Shown here piece by piece: positions 1-8,749 of a stretch of DNA of 22,500 bases (the stretch's first letter is position 1; every line of letters begins with the position of its first letter). The DNA lies in assembly GCA_963575745.1 (NCBI GenBank), contig CAUYUJ010018327.1, forward strand, positions 403,809-426,308, written 5' to 3'. The notes beneath the pieces are model-generated. The model was not told the DNA's origin. It did not search any database and saw nothing but the letters and a program-made list of their open reading frames with translations. Made by a program: the position numbers and the translations under genes. Origin of the DNA: Prorocentrum cordatum. Its lineage: Eukaryota; Sar; Dinophyceae; Prorocentrales; Prorocentraceae.

Positions 1-1
1 T

Positions 2-2075
2 CCTGGGATGGCGGCGGCCGCTGGCGGCGCTACGGACGCAGGTGCAGGGGCTCGAGTGGCTGGGAGCAACGCCGCTGCGGCTCGAGGCGAAGGCGGAGTG
101 CTGGCAGCTGCGGGCGGCAGCGGAGGTGCTGGGGCCGCCCCGTGCGCCTCCGCTGCCGCTCCCGCGTCGGCAGGCGCGAACGCAGCCGACATCCCCGTGG
201 ATGGCAACATCGACGTCCACATGCGTGACAGCGAAGGCCAGCCAGCACAGAGGCGGCGCCGCATGACGGACGGACGCATCACCCGTTGGTGCGTCAGCGC
301 CCAGGCGGCCCGCGGCAAGAAGGCCCACTGCACGCGCTGCATGGGAGGCTTCGAGGCGGGCGAGTGGCGCGTGGCGGGCGTCGTAACACCACCCGCGGGG
401 TCCCAGGCGCACGCGGGCAGGAAGTGGTTCCACATGGCCTGCGTCGATGGCCCACTGCCACCAGCTACGGCGATGGTGGGCTTTACTCAGCTCCCTGAGG
501 GCGACAGGGATCGCCTCACGGCAGCCCTGGGAGCCCGAGGGGGCCCCATCCTGCCCCTGATGGAGACAGTCGAAGGCCAGGCCCCCGCCCCTCCCACCCA
601 GGGGGATGGCGCGGCAGGGGGCGCTGGGGCAGCCCCGAGGCCCCCTGCCGCCGCCGCGCCAGGAGCATGCGGCCCAGGCGCGCGGGGGACTCCCCTGGGG
701 GGCGGCCGAGGCAGCGGTGCCGACCACGGCGGACATCCTACAACCGCCACTCGACGTTCCTGCGGAAGCAGGCGAAGAGGGCGGACTCGAGACAGGCGTC
801 TACGGCGACTACCTGGACGACCAGGTGACGAGCGAGGACGCGTACCACGAGGTGGGCTTCGTCAACCTGGACTGGTGGGATGCCATCGGGTGGGGCCGCA
901 TCCTACTCCATGGGGCGCCCACCGCAGCCATGATCCCCGACAGCATGGCGGCAGCAGTCAGCCACGTGAAGGTGCGGCTGTGCTTGGCAATTGAGCAAGC
1001 CCGCCAGAGCAACGGCGCTCAGTCGTCGAGCACGTTGGCGAGGCTGTGGAAGGTGCTCCTCTCGCTGGACGGACTATTGTTCAGCGAAAATGCGACCCCG
1101 CCCCCAACGACGCGGCGTGAGCGCCTCCAGGAACGCCTGCGGTGGATCCAGGACGGCCAGTGGGATGTCGCATGGCTCTCCACGGAGGACCAGACGCGCA
1201 CCGCGGTCACCACGAAGGGCCGCGAGGATCACGTCGCAGCCCGTGTGCGCCGTGTCACCGAGCTCGCACGAGCGGGAGAGATGTCTCGGGCGGCGGCGGC
1301 AGTGCGGCCCCAGGGGGACATGGCGGACGCAGCGGCGGTGGTGAGGAAGTTCAGCACCACCCAGCGGCCCGAGGCGCCTCGCCCAGGCGAGTGGCGCCCT
1401 CTCCCCGGCACTGGGGCCGCCCCGCGTGGACCAGGGAGAGGGGCCGCAGGGGCGGGAGCCGACGTGGCGATGCCGCCAGCCGCAGCTCCCTACGAGCTCG
1501 ACGGCGCAGCAGAATTACACCGCCGCGTGGCCAACCACCTTAAACGCCAGTTTGGCCGCTTCCCCCGCCGTGGAGGGGCGGGGCCTGGAGGAGGGCGCTG
1601 CGAGCACTGGGCCCCTCTCAAGCACGACGAGGATGGAGCAGAGGCGGTGGCCAACGCGCTGGCTCGACTGGCCATCGGGGACCTCCCCCCCGAGGCGCTA
1701 GCCGCCATGACGGCGGCGCGCCTCGCAGGCGTCCCCAAGGCAACCCCTGGGGATGTGCGAGTCCTGGGCTGTGGAAATGTCACCCGCCGCATGGTGGGCC
1801 GCAGTGCCGCCGAAGTCCACCACAATGACATGCGGATGGCGGTGGGGGACCAGCAGTTCGGCCTCGCCAAGGACGGATGCGGTGCACTCCATCGACGCCT
1901 ATGCACGATGGCCGACTCGAGCCCAGGCAAGTGGGTGGTGGCGGTGGACCTCGGGGATGCGTTCAGCAACGTCCCCCGTGACCTGGTGAAGGAGGCCGTG
2001 CGCACCAAGGTGCCTGCGCTGGCCCCGTTGGCGGAAGCCTGGCTCCCCGCCCGAACACGCCGCGTGGCGGGGGGC
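2..2075 (+). pseudogene. LINE-like retrotransposon protein, 5' part: PARP-type zinc finger plus N-terminal reverse transcriptase, frameshifted and truncated
   Basis: This is a remnant of a non-LTR retrotransposon polyprotein that would have copied element RNA into DNA. The N-terminal part reads in the frame of an ATG at 8. It contains a C-x2-C...H-x2-C zinc-binding pattern (Cys at 329 and 338, His at 431, Cys at 440) with GEWRVAG and KWFHMAC around it, as in PARP-type fingers. Between about 640 and 740 the coding signal moves to another frame (606-2210). That frame has a linker with EMSRAAAAV, then RT landmarks: DVRVLGCGNVTRRMVGR (1752-1806), QQFGLAKDGCGALHRRL (about 1852-1901) and motif A VDLGDAFSNV, whose likely metal-binding Asp is at 1947-1949. 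The frame then runs into GGSQPNGPA and a C/G homopolymer. The YxDD box, thumb and any endonuclease are absent. The frame is open to the left window edge, so the true start may lie outside. The RT call is firm; the element clade is not assigned. Confidence 0.8.
323..445 (+). other. PARP-type zinc finger coding segment within the retrotransposon remnant
   Basis: Seen: Cys and Cys two residues apart (codons 329-331 and 338-340), then His and Cys two residues apart (431-433 and 440-442), a spacing of 30 residues. GGFEAGEWRVAG follows the first pair and WFHMAC holds the second. Known: PARP-type fingers have C-x2-C, a G-E-x-R strand and a W-[YF]-H-x2-C end, and bind nucleic acid. Inference: it serves as a nucleic-acid-binding module of the element. 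It reads in a different frame from the RT part downstream. Confidence 0.65.
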
Positions 2076-2097
2076 GGGTCGCAACCCAATGGGCCCG

Positions 2098-2210
2098 CCC
2101 CCCCCCCCCCCTTCCCCCCCTCTTCCAAACGCAGTGGTGGGTGGGTGGGTGGGTGGGTGGGCGCGCGGGCGGGTGGGTGGGTGGGGGTGGGTGGGGGGGG
2201 GGGGAGGTAA
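2098..2210. repeat. Low-complexity junction: poly-C, then GGGT tandem, then poly-G
   Basis: A run of about 13 C's is followed by CTTCCCCCCCTCTTCC, then GGGT units repeated with a few GCGC interruptions, and a run of about 12 G's ending at GGTAA. It marks the end of the RT reading frame and the start of an unrelated coding fragment. The GGGT tract could form quadruplexes on the + strand (inference). Assembly length in such homopolymers is unreliable. Confidence 0.85.
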
Positions 2211-2216
2211 AACCCC

Positions 2217-2936
2217 AGAAAAGGGAGACGCCTTAGACCACCTGCGCCCAGAGAGCTGGTGGGATTTGATATGGTATTTTGCTTTGATGAAGGCTTGCTT
2301 CGGAGGCGGAACGCACGCTGAGTGAACGAAGAATGCGGTGTCGATTTGAAGCAGTGGTACCAACAAAATAGATGCACATCTCGCCTGCAAGGTGCTTTAA
2401 CGCTGGATCGTGTGCGCACTTCTGGGACATGGCCCAAACTCAAGGCGAAAGCCGCTGGAACTCGACATCTGGCGTCATACGGAGTGAGCCTTCTCGCCAG
2501 GTTTGCACAATTAGACTCGGCTGATGCGTTCACAACGTTGCATGATGAGCTAGTTTCTGGCGTATGCCAGCTCCTTTGCGAATTTTACAAAATCCTCGAA
2601 AGCGAATATATGCTTCTATCGGAATGCGCCCGCAGGCGCTTGCCAGAATTGGCAACTGAGATTGGGGCGCTGCATGCTCGCCTTTCGAGAATATGTTTCG
2701 ATGGGCGCCTGGGGCTGTGGAAACTATCACCCAGGCTTCATTTGTTTATGCATTTGTGTTTGCGCCGAACCGTAGAGCTCGGTGACCCGAGGTTCTGGTG
2801 GACCTACCCAGACGAAGACTTGGTTCGCATTTGCATTAACGTTACGGAGGGAGTGCATCCCCAGACATTGGCCACTTCGGTTTTAGCGAGGTGGATGTGG
2901 TGTGTGTTTCATGCGCTGGTCGTTGACATCGATTAG
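2217..2936 (+). pseudogene. Fragment of a multicopy protein-coding gene of unknown function, one internal frameshift
   Basis: Two open frames abut. The first (about 2217-2322) reads DHLRPESWWDLIWYFALM and ends at a TGA at 2323-2325. The second runs from 2322 to a TAG at 2934-2936. Codons in both look protein-like, and the second holds the segments LWKLSPRLHLFMHLCLRR and DPRFWWTYPDEDLV in its last 80 residues. From memory, a WK-x-P-x-HLF ... PR-x-WTY-DED-LV signature recurs in large families of unnamed proteins in dinoflagellate genomes. I know no biochemical function for them. The sequence lacks a start codon in a good position, and the -1 step at about 2320 breaks it, so it is best called a pseudogene fragment. 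It lies directly downstream of the truncated RT across the GGGT tract, so both may have been brought together by one rearrangement. Confidence 0.55.
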
Positions 2937-3397
2937 CAAAAAACGTAATCAACAAGGTTTCGCCCGAATCCGCCTGACCCCACCCCCAGACAAGCAAAAC
3001 CCTGATCCTCATGGGCCAGATTGGGGTCATCTTGAAGCCACCTTGGGGCCACAGAGCCATCTTGGGGCAAGTCTATGGGGCCTCCATGGGGATTGCTGGT
3101 GGCTCTTGGGGTCTTGTGATTCAGAGCCTTCTGAAGGACCTCTTTGGGGGTCGGGGCCCTCCTCGGGCCCCATTGGATCTTGTCGGTCTTGGGGGCTGGA
3201 AATCTTTTATAGTGACAAGATAAAGAAAATGTGTTCACCTACAGGGAAATTGTATTTTTATGAAGGAAGCTGTATTTTTATGAAGGCAAAACGACGATAT
3301 ACAATCGGAAAACCGAGAAATCTTTATGATCTGTTTGTATGTCAAGCGTATCTGTATAAATGTACATAATCCTTTATTATTCTACAGATTTCGAGCG
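2937..3397. other. Non-coding stretch with short CTTGGGG-type repeats and a 16-bp direct repeat
   Basis: About 3010-3200 holds irregular repeats of a CATCTTGGGGC-like word every 20-30 bp. At about 3250-3285 the word TGTATTTTTATGAAGG occurs twice in direct orientation 22 bp apart. 3290-3390 is AT-rich relative to the rest of the window. No coding signal is recognised. Confidence 0.6.
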
Positions 3398-3780
3398 TCG
3401 GGGCGGGGGGGGCCCGGGGCCGGGGGGGCCCGGGGCCGGGGGGGGCCCGGGCCAGGAGGGGTCCGGGACCAGGGGCGTTCGGGGCCCGGAGGGGGGTCCG
3501 GGACCGGGGGGGTCCTGGGGGGGTCCGGGACCGAGAGGGGTCCGGGACCGGGGGGGCCCAGGGCCCGGAGGGGGAGGTCCGGGGCCGGGGAGGCCCAGGG
3601 CCGGGGGGGGGTCCGGGACCGGGGGGGTCCGAGACCAGGGGGGCCCGGGAGTGCGGGGGGGTCTGGGGCCAGGGGGTTCCGTCCGGGAACAGAAGTCACT
3701 GGGCGGGGTCCGGGACTGGGGCCCCCCCGGACCGGTCCGGGGCCCTTCCCGGTCCGGGGTCCCGGAGTTTAGGGGTTTTC
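3398..3780. repeat. G-rich minisatellite of GGGTCCGGGACCGG-like units
   Basis: Nearly 380 bp is built of runs of 4-9 G's separated by CCGGGACC, CCGGGGCC or CCAGGGCC, with an irregular period of about 12-18 bp. Open frames on both strands here are only Gly/Pro/Arg runs made by composition. The many G-runs on the + strand make quadruplex formation likely (inference). Confidence 0.85.
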
Positions 3781-4004
3781 TCGGACCTATGGCCGTCTCG
3801 CGCGGCCTCGTCGGGCGGCGTCGGGGTCCAAGCCCGTCGGGGCTGGTTCGGTTCCGCCGTTTCCGGTTCGACTTTAGGTTTCGATTGGCCAGTTCGATTC
3901 GAATCGGCCAGTTCAGTTTCAGCCGGTCCGGTTTGGGCCCCGGGTTGGGCGGTTCGGTTGGAGGGGGCGCCGGCTCGCGGTTGCCAGTTCGGTTCAGACC
4001 TTTC
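3781..4004. other. Unassigned GC-rich stretch with degenerate GGTTCGGTT words
   Basis: GGTTCG and its variants recur irregularly, and there is a short palindrome CGATTCGAATCG at 3895-3906 with GGCCAGTT on its left side and GGCCAGTT again on its right. No gene is recognised. Confidence 0.45.
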
Positions 4005-4330
4005 CTGCGTGGCTTTCTCGCAGTAACCTTATGCGTGGTTTTCGCGCGGTAATCTCGCGGTGTTCGCGCGGTAATATCATTGTTTCTCTGGCGGCTTTCG
4101 CATGGTGGTCCCATGGTTTTCGCTTGGTAGTATCGCGGCTTTCGCGTGGTAATATTATGCGTGGCTTTCGCTTGGTAATCGCATAGCTTTCGCATGGTAA
4201 CATTCTGGTTTCCGCGCCCTAATCTTGCGGCTTTCGGATGGTAGTCTCGTGGTTTTCGCGTGATGGCATTATTGTGTTTGCATGGCGTTCGCATGGTAAG
4301 CAGTTGGTTTTCGCGTGGCTTTCGCGCGGC
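4005..4330 (+). repeat. Left arm of a foldback array: about 13 units of GGCTTTCGCxxGGTAAT
   Basis: Units of about 23 bp share GCTTTCGC or GTTTTCGC followed by a dinucleotide and GGTAAT. Clear examples are at 4043-4055, 4133-4150, 4160-4180 and 4300-4325. Units differ from each other by several bases, so the array is old. The same word appears in reverse complement immediately downstream. Confidence 0.8.
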
Positions 4331-4612
4331 AACTTTATTGTGTCCACGGAAACCACGCGAAAGCCATGATGCTACCATGCGAAAGCGATAAGATTACCAT
4401 GCGAAGCGAAAGCCATGTGATTACCACGCGCAAGCCACGCGAAGAAAAAACACAAAAAATACCATGCGAGTGCCATGCGGTAGCCATGAGGTTACCACGC
4501 GAAAACCGAAATATTGCCGCGCGAAGACCATGGGGCTATCGTGCAACAGCCATAAGAACAACATGAACTTAGCATGTGAAAACCACGGGGCTACCATGCG
4601 AAAGCCATCCGA
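4331..4612 (-). repeat. Right arm of the foldback array: ATTACCxxGCGAAAGCC units
   Basis: About ten units read TACCATGCGAAAGCCATG or variants, the reverse complement of the left-arm unit. The turn lies near 4325-4345, where GGTTTTCGCGTGGC (about 4307-4320) faces GGAAACCACGCGAAAGCC (about 4338-4355). Together the arms span about 600 bp and could fold into an imperfect hairpin. Confidence 0.8.
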
Positions 4613-5125
4613 AACAAATTCCTTATACCGCTGCATCACTACGAAATTGATTTACCCAAGAATTGAAACGCCAAGTAAAATTTTACTTGATTTTTTGTAA
4701 TTGCGCGGGTCATAGGGGGGTAGGCTGAGTGGACGGGTGCAGGGGCATTCCAATGTTCGACCCGTGCGACACTGCGATAATGATACACACGCCCAGCATG
4801 CGTAGCCAGTTCGGGGTCGGCTTCTGTTTTGCGTTGTCGGCCCTCGCCGCGCTCCCAGCTACAGGCCGCATGCATCGCCACCACTGGTGCGCGGGTCGTG
4901 GAGCAGGACAAGAACTGTGAAAGGCGACTCAAGGGTGGACGAATCCTACCCACCCGCAATGTCACGGAATCTGCGCCGCAGGTTCTGAATTGCAAGTGGC
5001 GGGACCCGCCCGCAGACAACATGAAACGCGACCGCGACGGACGCGGTCGCCCACCGTGCAATCAAAGGTGGTGCCACCAGGAAATTTGGCCCACTAACGC
5101 GGTTAAGGCGCCCCAAGCCATAAGA
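4613..5125. other. Unassigned stretch
   Basis: This is mixed-composition sequence with several overlapping open frames of 60-140 codons on both strands, none with a recognisable domain. A perfect 9-bp stem GCGACCGCG (5028-5036) with a 5-nt loop and CGCGGTCGC (5042-5050) is present. I support no gene here. Confidence 0.4.
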
Positions 5126-5425
5126 CGTCAAGCCATCATCCTTTCCCGGCATCCTTGGCTGCTGCTTCGGCCGTCCAAGGGTACCCTTGGCGGCACATTC
5201 ATCCTTGCCGTTTGGGGTTGAAGCCCGTTGCACGGCGGCGTCGCAGGGATGGGGGAGGCAAGGGTACCCTTGGGGATCCTTCCGTATCCTTGCCCATGTT
5301 CTCGTTTGGGCGGGCGCATCCCCGCGCGTTTCTTGCCGCGTAATGGCGTTGCACGGCCCCTTGGGCATCCTTGCAGATTTTTGGGTTGTCGCCTTCTCCC
5401 CGATCTTGTGTCAGTTTTGACCCGG
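5126..5425. repeat. Region with two perfect CAAGGGTACCCTTG palindromes and CATCCTTG words
   Basis: The 14-bp palindrome occurs at 5176-5189 and 5259-5272, 83 bp apart. Words such as GCATCCTTG, TTCATCCTTG, GTATCCTTG and TTGCACGGC recur between 5130 and 5375. The same palindrome appears in the left block of the 5.3-kb element (8327-8340), so this may be a degraded relative of that element's end (inference). Confidence 0.6.
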
Positions 5426-5519
5426 CAACGGTATATCTTCATGTTCCCCACGCCCCCTTCTTTGCCTCCCCCCTCCTCCCCCGCGGGGGCTTGTCGCCCG
5501 CTGCTCTTCTGAGGCGCCC

Positions 5520-5900
5520 TTGGCCCATGATGGCGTCCAGATTCAAAAATGTACCATTGGTTTTCCTCGAGCGGTTTCCGTGGTGACACGCGTCACCTGC
5601 TTTTCTTCTGAAGATTCCCAGGCTCATGTTGGCGCCGAGAATCAAACGATTACGTTTGGTTTTCTCCAAGCGGTTTCCGCGGTGACACGTATCGCCCGTT
5701 GCTTTTCTGAGGCTTCTTTGGATCATGGCGGCGTCCAGAATCAAAAATGCACCGTTGGCTTGCCTCTAGCGGTTTCCTCGGTGACACGTGTCACGAGTTG
5801 CCTTTCTGAGGTTTCCTTGGTTCATGTTGGCGCCCAGTCAAAAATGCACAGTTGGTTTTCTCCATGGGGCTTCCGCCGTGGCACGTGCCATCCAGACGGT
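5520..5900. repeat. 99-bp tandem repeat, four copies
   Basis: The anchor CATG(A/T/G)TGGCG or CATGGCGGCG starts at 5526, 5625, 5724 and 5823, exactly 99 bp apart each time. Each unit carries a CAAAAATG(C/T)AC-like word, a GCGGTTTCC word and a palindrome of the form GTGACACGTGTCAC (best at about 5780-5793), degraded to GTGGCACGTGCCA in the last copy. Because 99 is a multiple of three, the + strand frame from 5520 to 5921 stays open and spells a 33-residue repeat (for example KCTVGLPLAVSSVTRVTS). That may be coding or only a consequence of the period. Confidence 0.8.
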
Positions 5901-6845
5901 CACATCCAGTTCGTCATTTGATGTCGTGGTTGCCTGTCATACCTTTTCTCCCGTGACACTTTTCCACGCTAGTCGGCGGCGCGCGGTTAACAACTTTTCA
6001 GGAAGTAACCTTTGTCGATTTTCCTGTTCCCTGCTCCTCCCCTTCCGCCAACGAGCAGCTCACCAGGAGAGATCTTATAACAAATTGTGTGCGCATGCTT
6101 TCCACGCCGCGCTACCCCAGCCCGTGTCGTACTCAACGGGATCCTGCCCTCCATCTTCGCTGGAGGCACTAGGTTCTATTACATCCAATGTTATTTAGAC
6201 ACTACGCTGGCTTCGTTTTATGCATATTTAGAGCGTTGAAAATCTACTCTGCACTAACGTGCCTTACCGCGCCCTTTCCAACCCCTACTCCTACACATGC
6301 TGTGATCAAGGTCAACCGCATCTCTGCAACTATCCTGCGCCGTACGATTCGTAGCATTAGCGTGGTCCGCAAACCTGCCCCGCAGCTCATCCCACCCCAC
6401 CCTGGCATATTCAAACGCCAGCCAGACGCTATCCACAAGTAGCGGTGGTGCAAAGGGCGGCAAGACCGAGTTCGACGCGGGCGTCTCTTCAGGCTTCGAC
6501 GCGTAGATTTCGTAACACACGCGGCCGCCATGGCGGCGTCCACGACGCAAATGTCACCGCGGTAGCACAGCGCAACTCAACGCCCAATCCGCATGCGCAG
6601 ACCACGTGCACATTTCTTGCCCAATATATCCAATGCCCGCTCCCCCCATCAGGCTTTGCTCTACACGGGCTCCTGCAACTAATCGCAACTCTTGTGTACC
6701 AGTGCAATATACCTCCTTACCGTGTCCAACGCACAGCCAGCGCTGCTCTTCTTCGTTTGCCGCGACTGTTAAGGCGTCGTTGCTATTTTGATGTGGATCG
6801 CCATATGCTTTAATGCATTCATCCTACGCGAACTTTACGGCGCGC
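5901..6845. other. Unassigned single-copy-looking stretch
   Basis: There is no clear repeat and no recognisable protein in any frame. 6170-6255 is the most AT-rich part. Open frames up to about 136 codons occur on both strands, but none has a motif I can name. No tRNA-like cloverleaf or rRNA segment was noticed. Confidence 0.35.
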
Positions 6846-7060
6846 CTGCATCGCGCAGTTTTAGCCCCCCCGCCGCTCCCCCTCCCGCCCCTGCCGCCAC
6901 CCCTCATCCCACCCGACCCCACTCCATCGCGACCCCGCTCTGTTCGCGCCCTTCCCCCCCACCCACCCCCCCCCGCGTCCGCGCGCAGCGCCCGTGCACA
7001 GCAGCGCCCGCGCGTGGCATCCGTGCGCGAATGTCCATGCGCCACGTCGGTGTACCACGC
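6846..7060. other. C-rich pyrimidine tract followed by GCGC-rich sequence
   Basis: CCCCCC, CCGCC and CCACCC words dominate from about 6864 to 6975, followed by GCGCGC-rich sequence up to the repeat array. The Pro/Arg-rich frames here are compositional. Confidence 0.6.
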
Positions 7061-7780
7061 GCGCGCGACGCCTACGCACAAGTCCCGTGCGCCGCATCCG
7101 CGCCACAACGCTGCGCCCTTCCCATGGTTCATGGCCACTTATGGAATTGCACCCAAGGCCCCAGTAGAGACGCTTACATGCGTCCGCGCCGCGCATCATG
7201 CCGCACCCTCGCACGGACCGTGGCCCCATAGGGGGCTCCATCTGAGCCCCCTGTGGCGACGTGGACATGCGTCCGCGCCACCGATTACGGCGCGCCCCAT
7301 CGCGCGGTTCGCGGCCCCACATGGTGCTCCACTTAAAGCACCCGTGGCGACGGTCGCACGCTCCTGGGCCACCCATCGCGGCGCGCCCTCGCGCGGTTCG
7401 TGGCCCCAGAAGGATCTCAACGAAAGGCTGCCCAACCATTGCGACGCTCTCAATCGCGCGGCCCGTCGCCTCAGAAAGAGTTCCACCCAAGGCCCCAGTG
7501 GCGAAGTTCGCACGCGCGCGCGCAACCCATTGCGGCGCACCCCTCGCACGGTCCGTGGCTGCATGGGGGTTTTGACTTGAGGCGGCGTCGCACAAGCGTC
7601 CGTGCCGCCCATTACGGCACGCCCCATCACGCGGCCCGTGGCCACATGAGGAGCTCCACATAAAGTCCAAATGGCGACCTTTGCTCGCGCCATTCGCGGG
7701 CCCATATGGAGCTCCAAGCGACGTGTACTGCGTTTGGCCGCCTATGACGGCACGTGCACGTGCGGTTGCGCCGCCCATGG
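7060..7780. repeat. Tandem repeat of about 90 bp, roughly eight degenerate copies
   Basis: The anchor (G)TGGCCCCATA or TGGCCACAT, followed by GGAGCTCCA(C/T), occurs at 7131, 7221, 7311 and 7401 (exact 90-bp steps), then at about 7470, 7556, 7640 and 7697 in shortened copies. Each unit also has CCCCAGTGGCGAC, a CGCACGCG stretch, and GCGCGCCCCATCGCGCGGTT or a variant just before the anchor. Several frames are open, on both strands, because the unit has few stop codons. Confidence 0.75.
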
Positions 7781-7789
7781 CGCTTGCGC

Positions 7790-8010
7790 CGCCCATGGCC
7801 CGCCCACCCACCCAGAGACCCCCGCCCAGCTCCACCCCCGCCACCACCAACCCACCACGACCACCGCCACCCCCACGCACGCCCCCCCCCCCCCGACACA
7901 CACCACCACCGCCACCACCAACCGTCAACCACCACCACACAAACACGACACACACACACACACACACACGACCGGCACCACAGACACACGCACCACGCAC
8001 CACACACATC
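7790..8010. repeat. C/A-rich low-complexity tract with CA microsatellite
   Basis: CCACC, CACCAC and ACACAC words fill this stretch, with a CA run at about 7948-7968. It separates the main block of 90-bp repeats from one more copy at 8010-8100. Confidence 0.85.
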
Positions 8011-8100
8011 ACGGCGCATCTATCGCACGGTTCGTGGCCCCATAGGGAGCCCCACCGAACGCCCCAGTGACACGCGCATTTGCGTGTCCACAATCGCGGT
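8011..8100. repeat. Outlying copy of the 90-bp repeat
   Basis: The unit anchor GTGGCCCCATAGGGAGCCCC (from about 8034) is followed by CGCCCCAGTGACACGCGCA, matching the order of words in the units at 7221-7401. It is the last recognisable repeat before the 5.3-kb element begins at 8138. Confidence 0.6.
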
Positions 8101-8137
8101 CCTCGCCATTGCACACGATCGAGCTCATGCCCAAGAT

Positions 8138-8153
8138 ACAGTCGGAGTCCATT
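8138..8153 (+). repeat. Left terminal inverted repeat, copy 1
   Basis: ACAGTCGGAGTCCATT; its inverted partner is at 13457-13472. Mismatches are at positions 5 and 7. The first three bases (ACA) are not shared with copy 2, which has GCC there. Confidence 0.6.
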
Positions 8154-8748
8154 AGTAGGTCGGGCCTGCCAAATCAAGGGTACTCTCGTGTCCTGTGCAT
8201 CGCGCTTCGTGTCCTCTGCATTCCCCGGGCAAGGGTGCCCTTGTGTCCTGTGCTTTCCGCGGGTGTCGGCGGCTTGGCCCGCGGCGTTCTGGGCGCGTCG
8301 CGCCTCGGGGAGGTCGCGGCCCTGGTCAAGGGTACCCTTGTGTCCTCTCAGATTTGGGGGTTCGGTTCGCTTCGATGTAAGATTGCGGTTTCAGCGCCGC
8401 GCCGCCGGCGCCGCGGCGAAGGGTATACTCTGCGATGTCCTCTGAGTGCGGCCGCGCCGCCAGTGAACCAACGACGCGTTCACTCGAGGTCGCCCCCGCG
8501 CAGCAGGGTACTCCTGTGTCCTGTACTTGCCCAGCCCTGCAAGTTCATTCATCGTCGCGTTCGGGCAGGTCGCGGGGCGCGCAAAGGATACCCTGCCGTC
8601 CTGTGCATTGGCTTCTCTTCGGCGGGCTCCTGGGAACAGCAGCGGAGGCGCGCTTTTGGCGGAGTCACGCGGGCGCTCAGCCTAAGTCTCATAGAGCGCT
8701 CTGTATTGTTCCGAATAGAGAAGACGCCGTGTTGGCTTGCAAGCTAGA
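8141..8748 (+). repeat. Left block of the 5.3-kb element, copy 1 (610 bp, possible open frame)
   Basis: Aligned by eye with 15952-16559 there are about 28 substitutions and no indels, roughly 95% identity. It contains several (A)GGGTACCCTTGTGTCCTGTG-like words, at about 8178, 8232, 8327 and 8505. A + frame ending in TAG at 8745-8747 stays open through the whole block in both copies, about 200 codons, Arg/Pro/Ser-rich (it includes WEQQRRRAFGGVTRALSLSL). About 17 of the changes alter a residue, so there is no sign of strong protein constraint. I do not recognise a domain and do not claim a protein. Confidence 0.7.
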
Positions 8749-8749
8749 G

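Noticed and set aside
1490-2533. A 347-codon minus-strand frame opposite the RT remnant
   Set aside because: It is the shadow of the GC-rich RT coding strand and crosses the GGGT tract.
3377-4378. A 333-codon minus-strand frame across the G-rich minisatellite and the foldback
   Set aside because: The product is Pro/Gly/Arg from composition and then a readout of the 23-bp units. No domain is visible.
6813-8177. Long frames across the 90-bp repeats and C/A tract (255 codons +, 438 codons -)
   Set aside because: They change character at each repeat boundary and become homopolymeric in the C/A-rich tract. No protein domain is visible.
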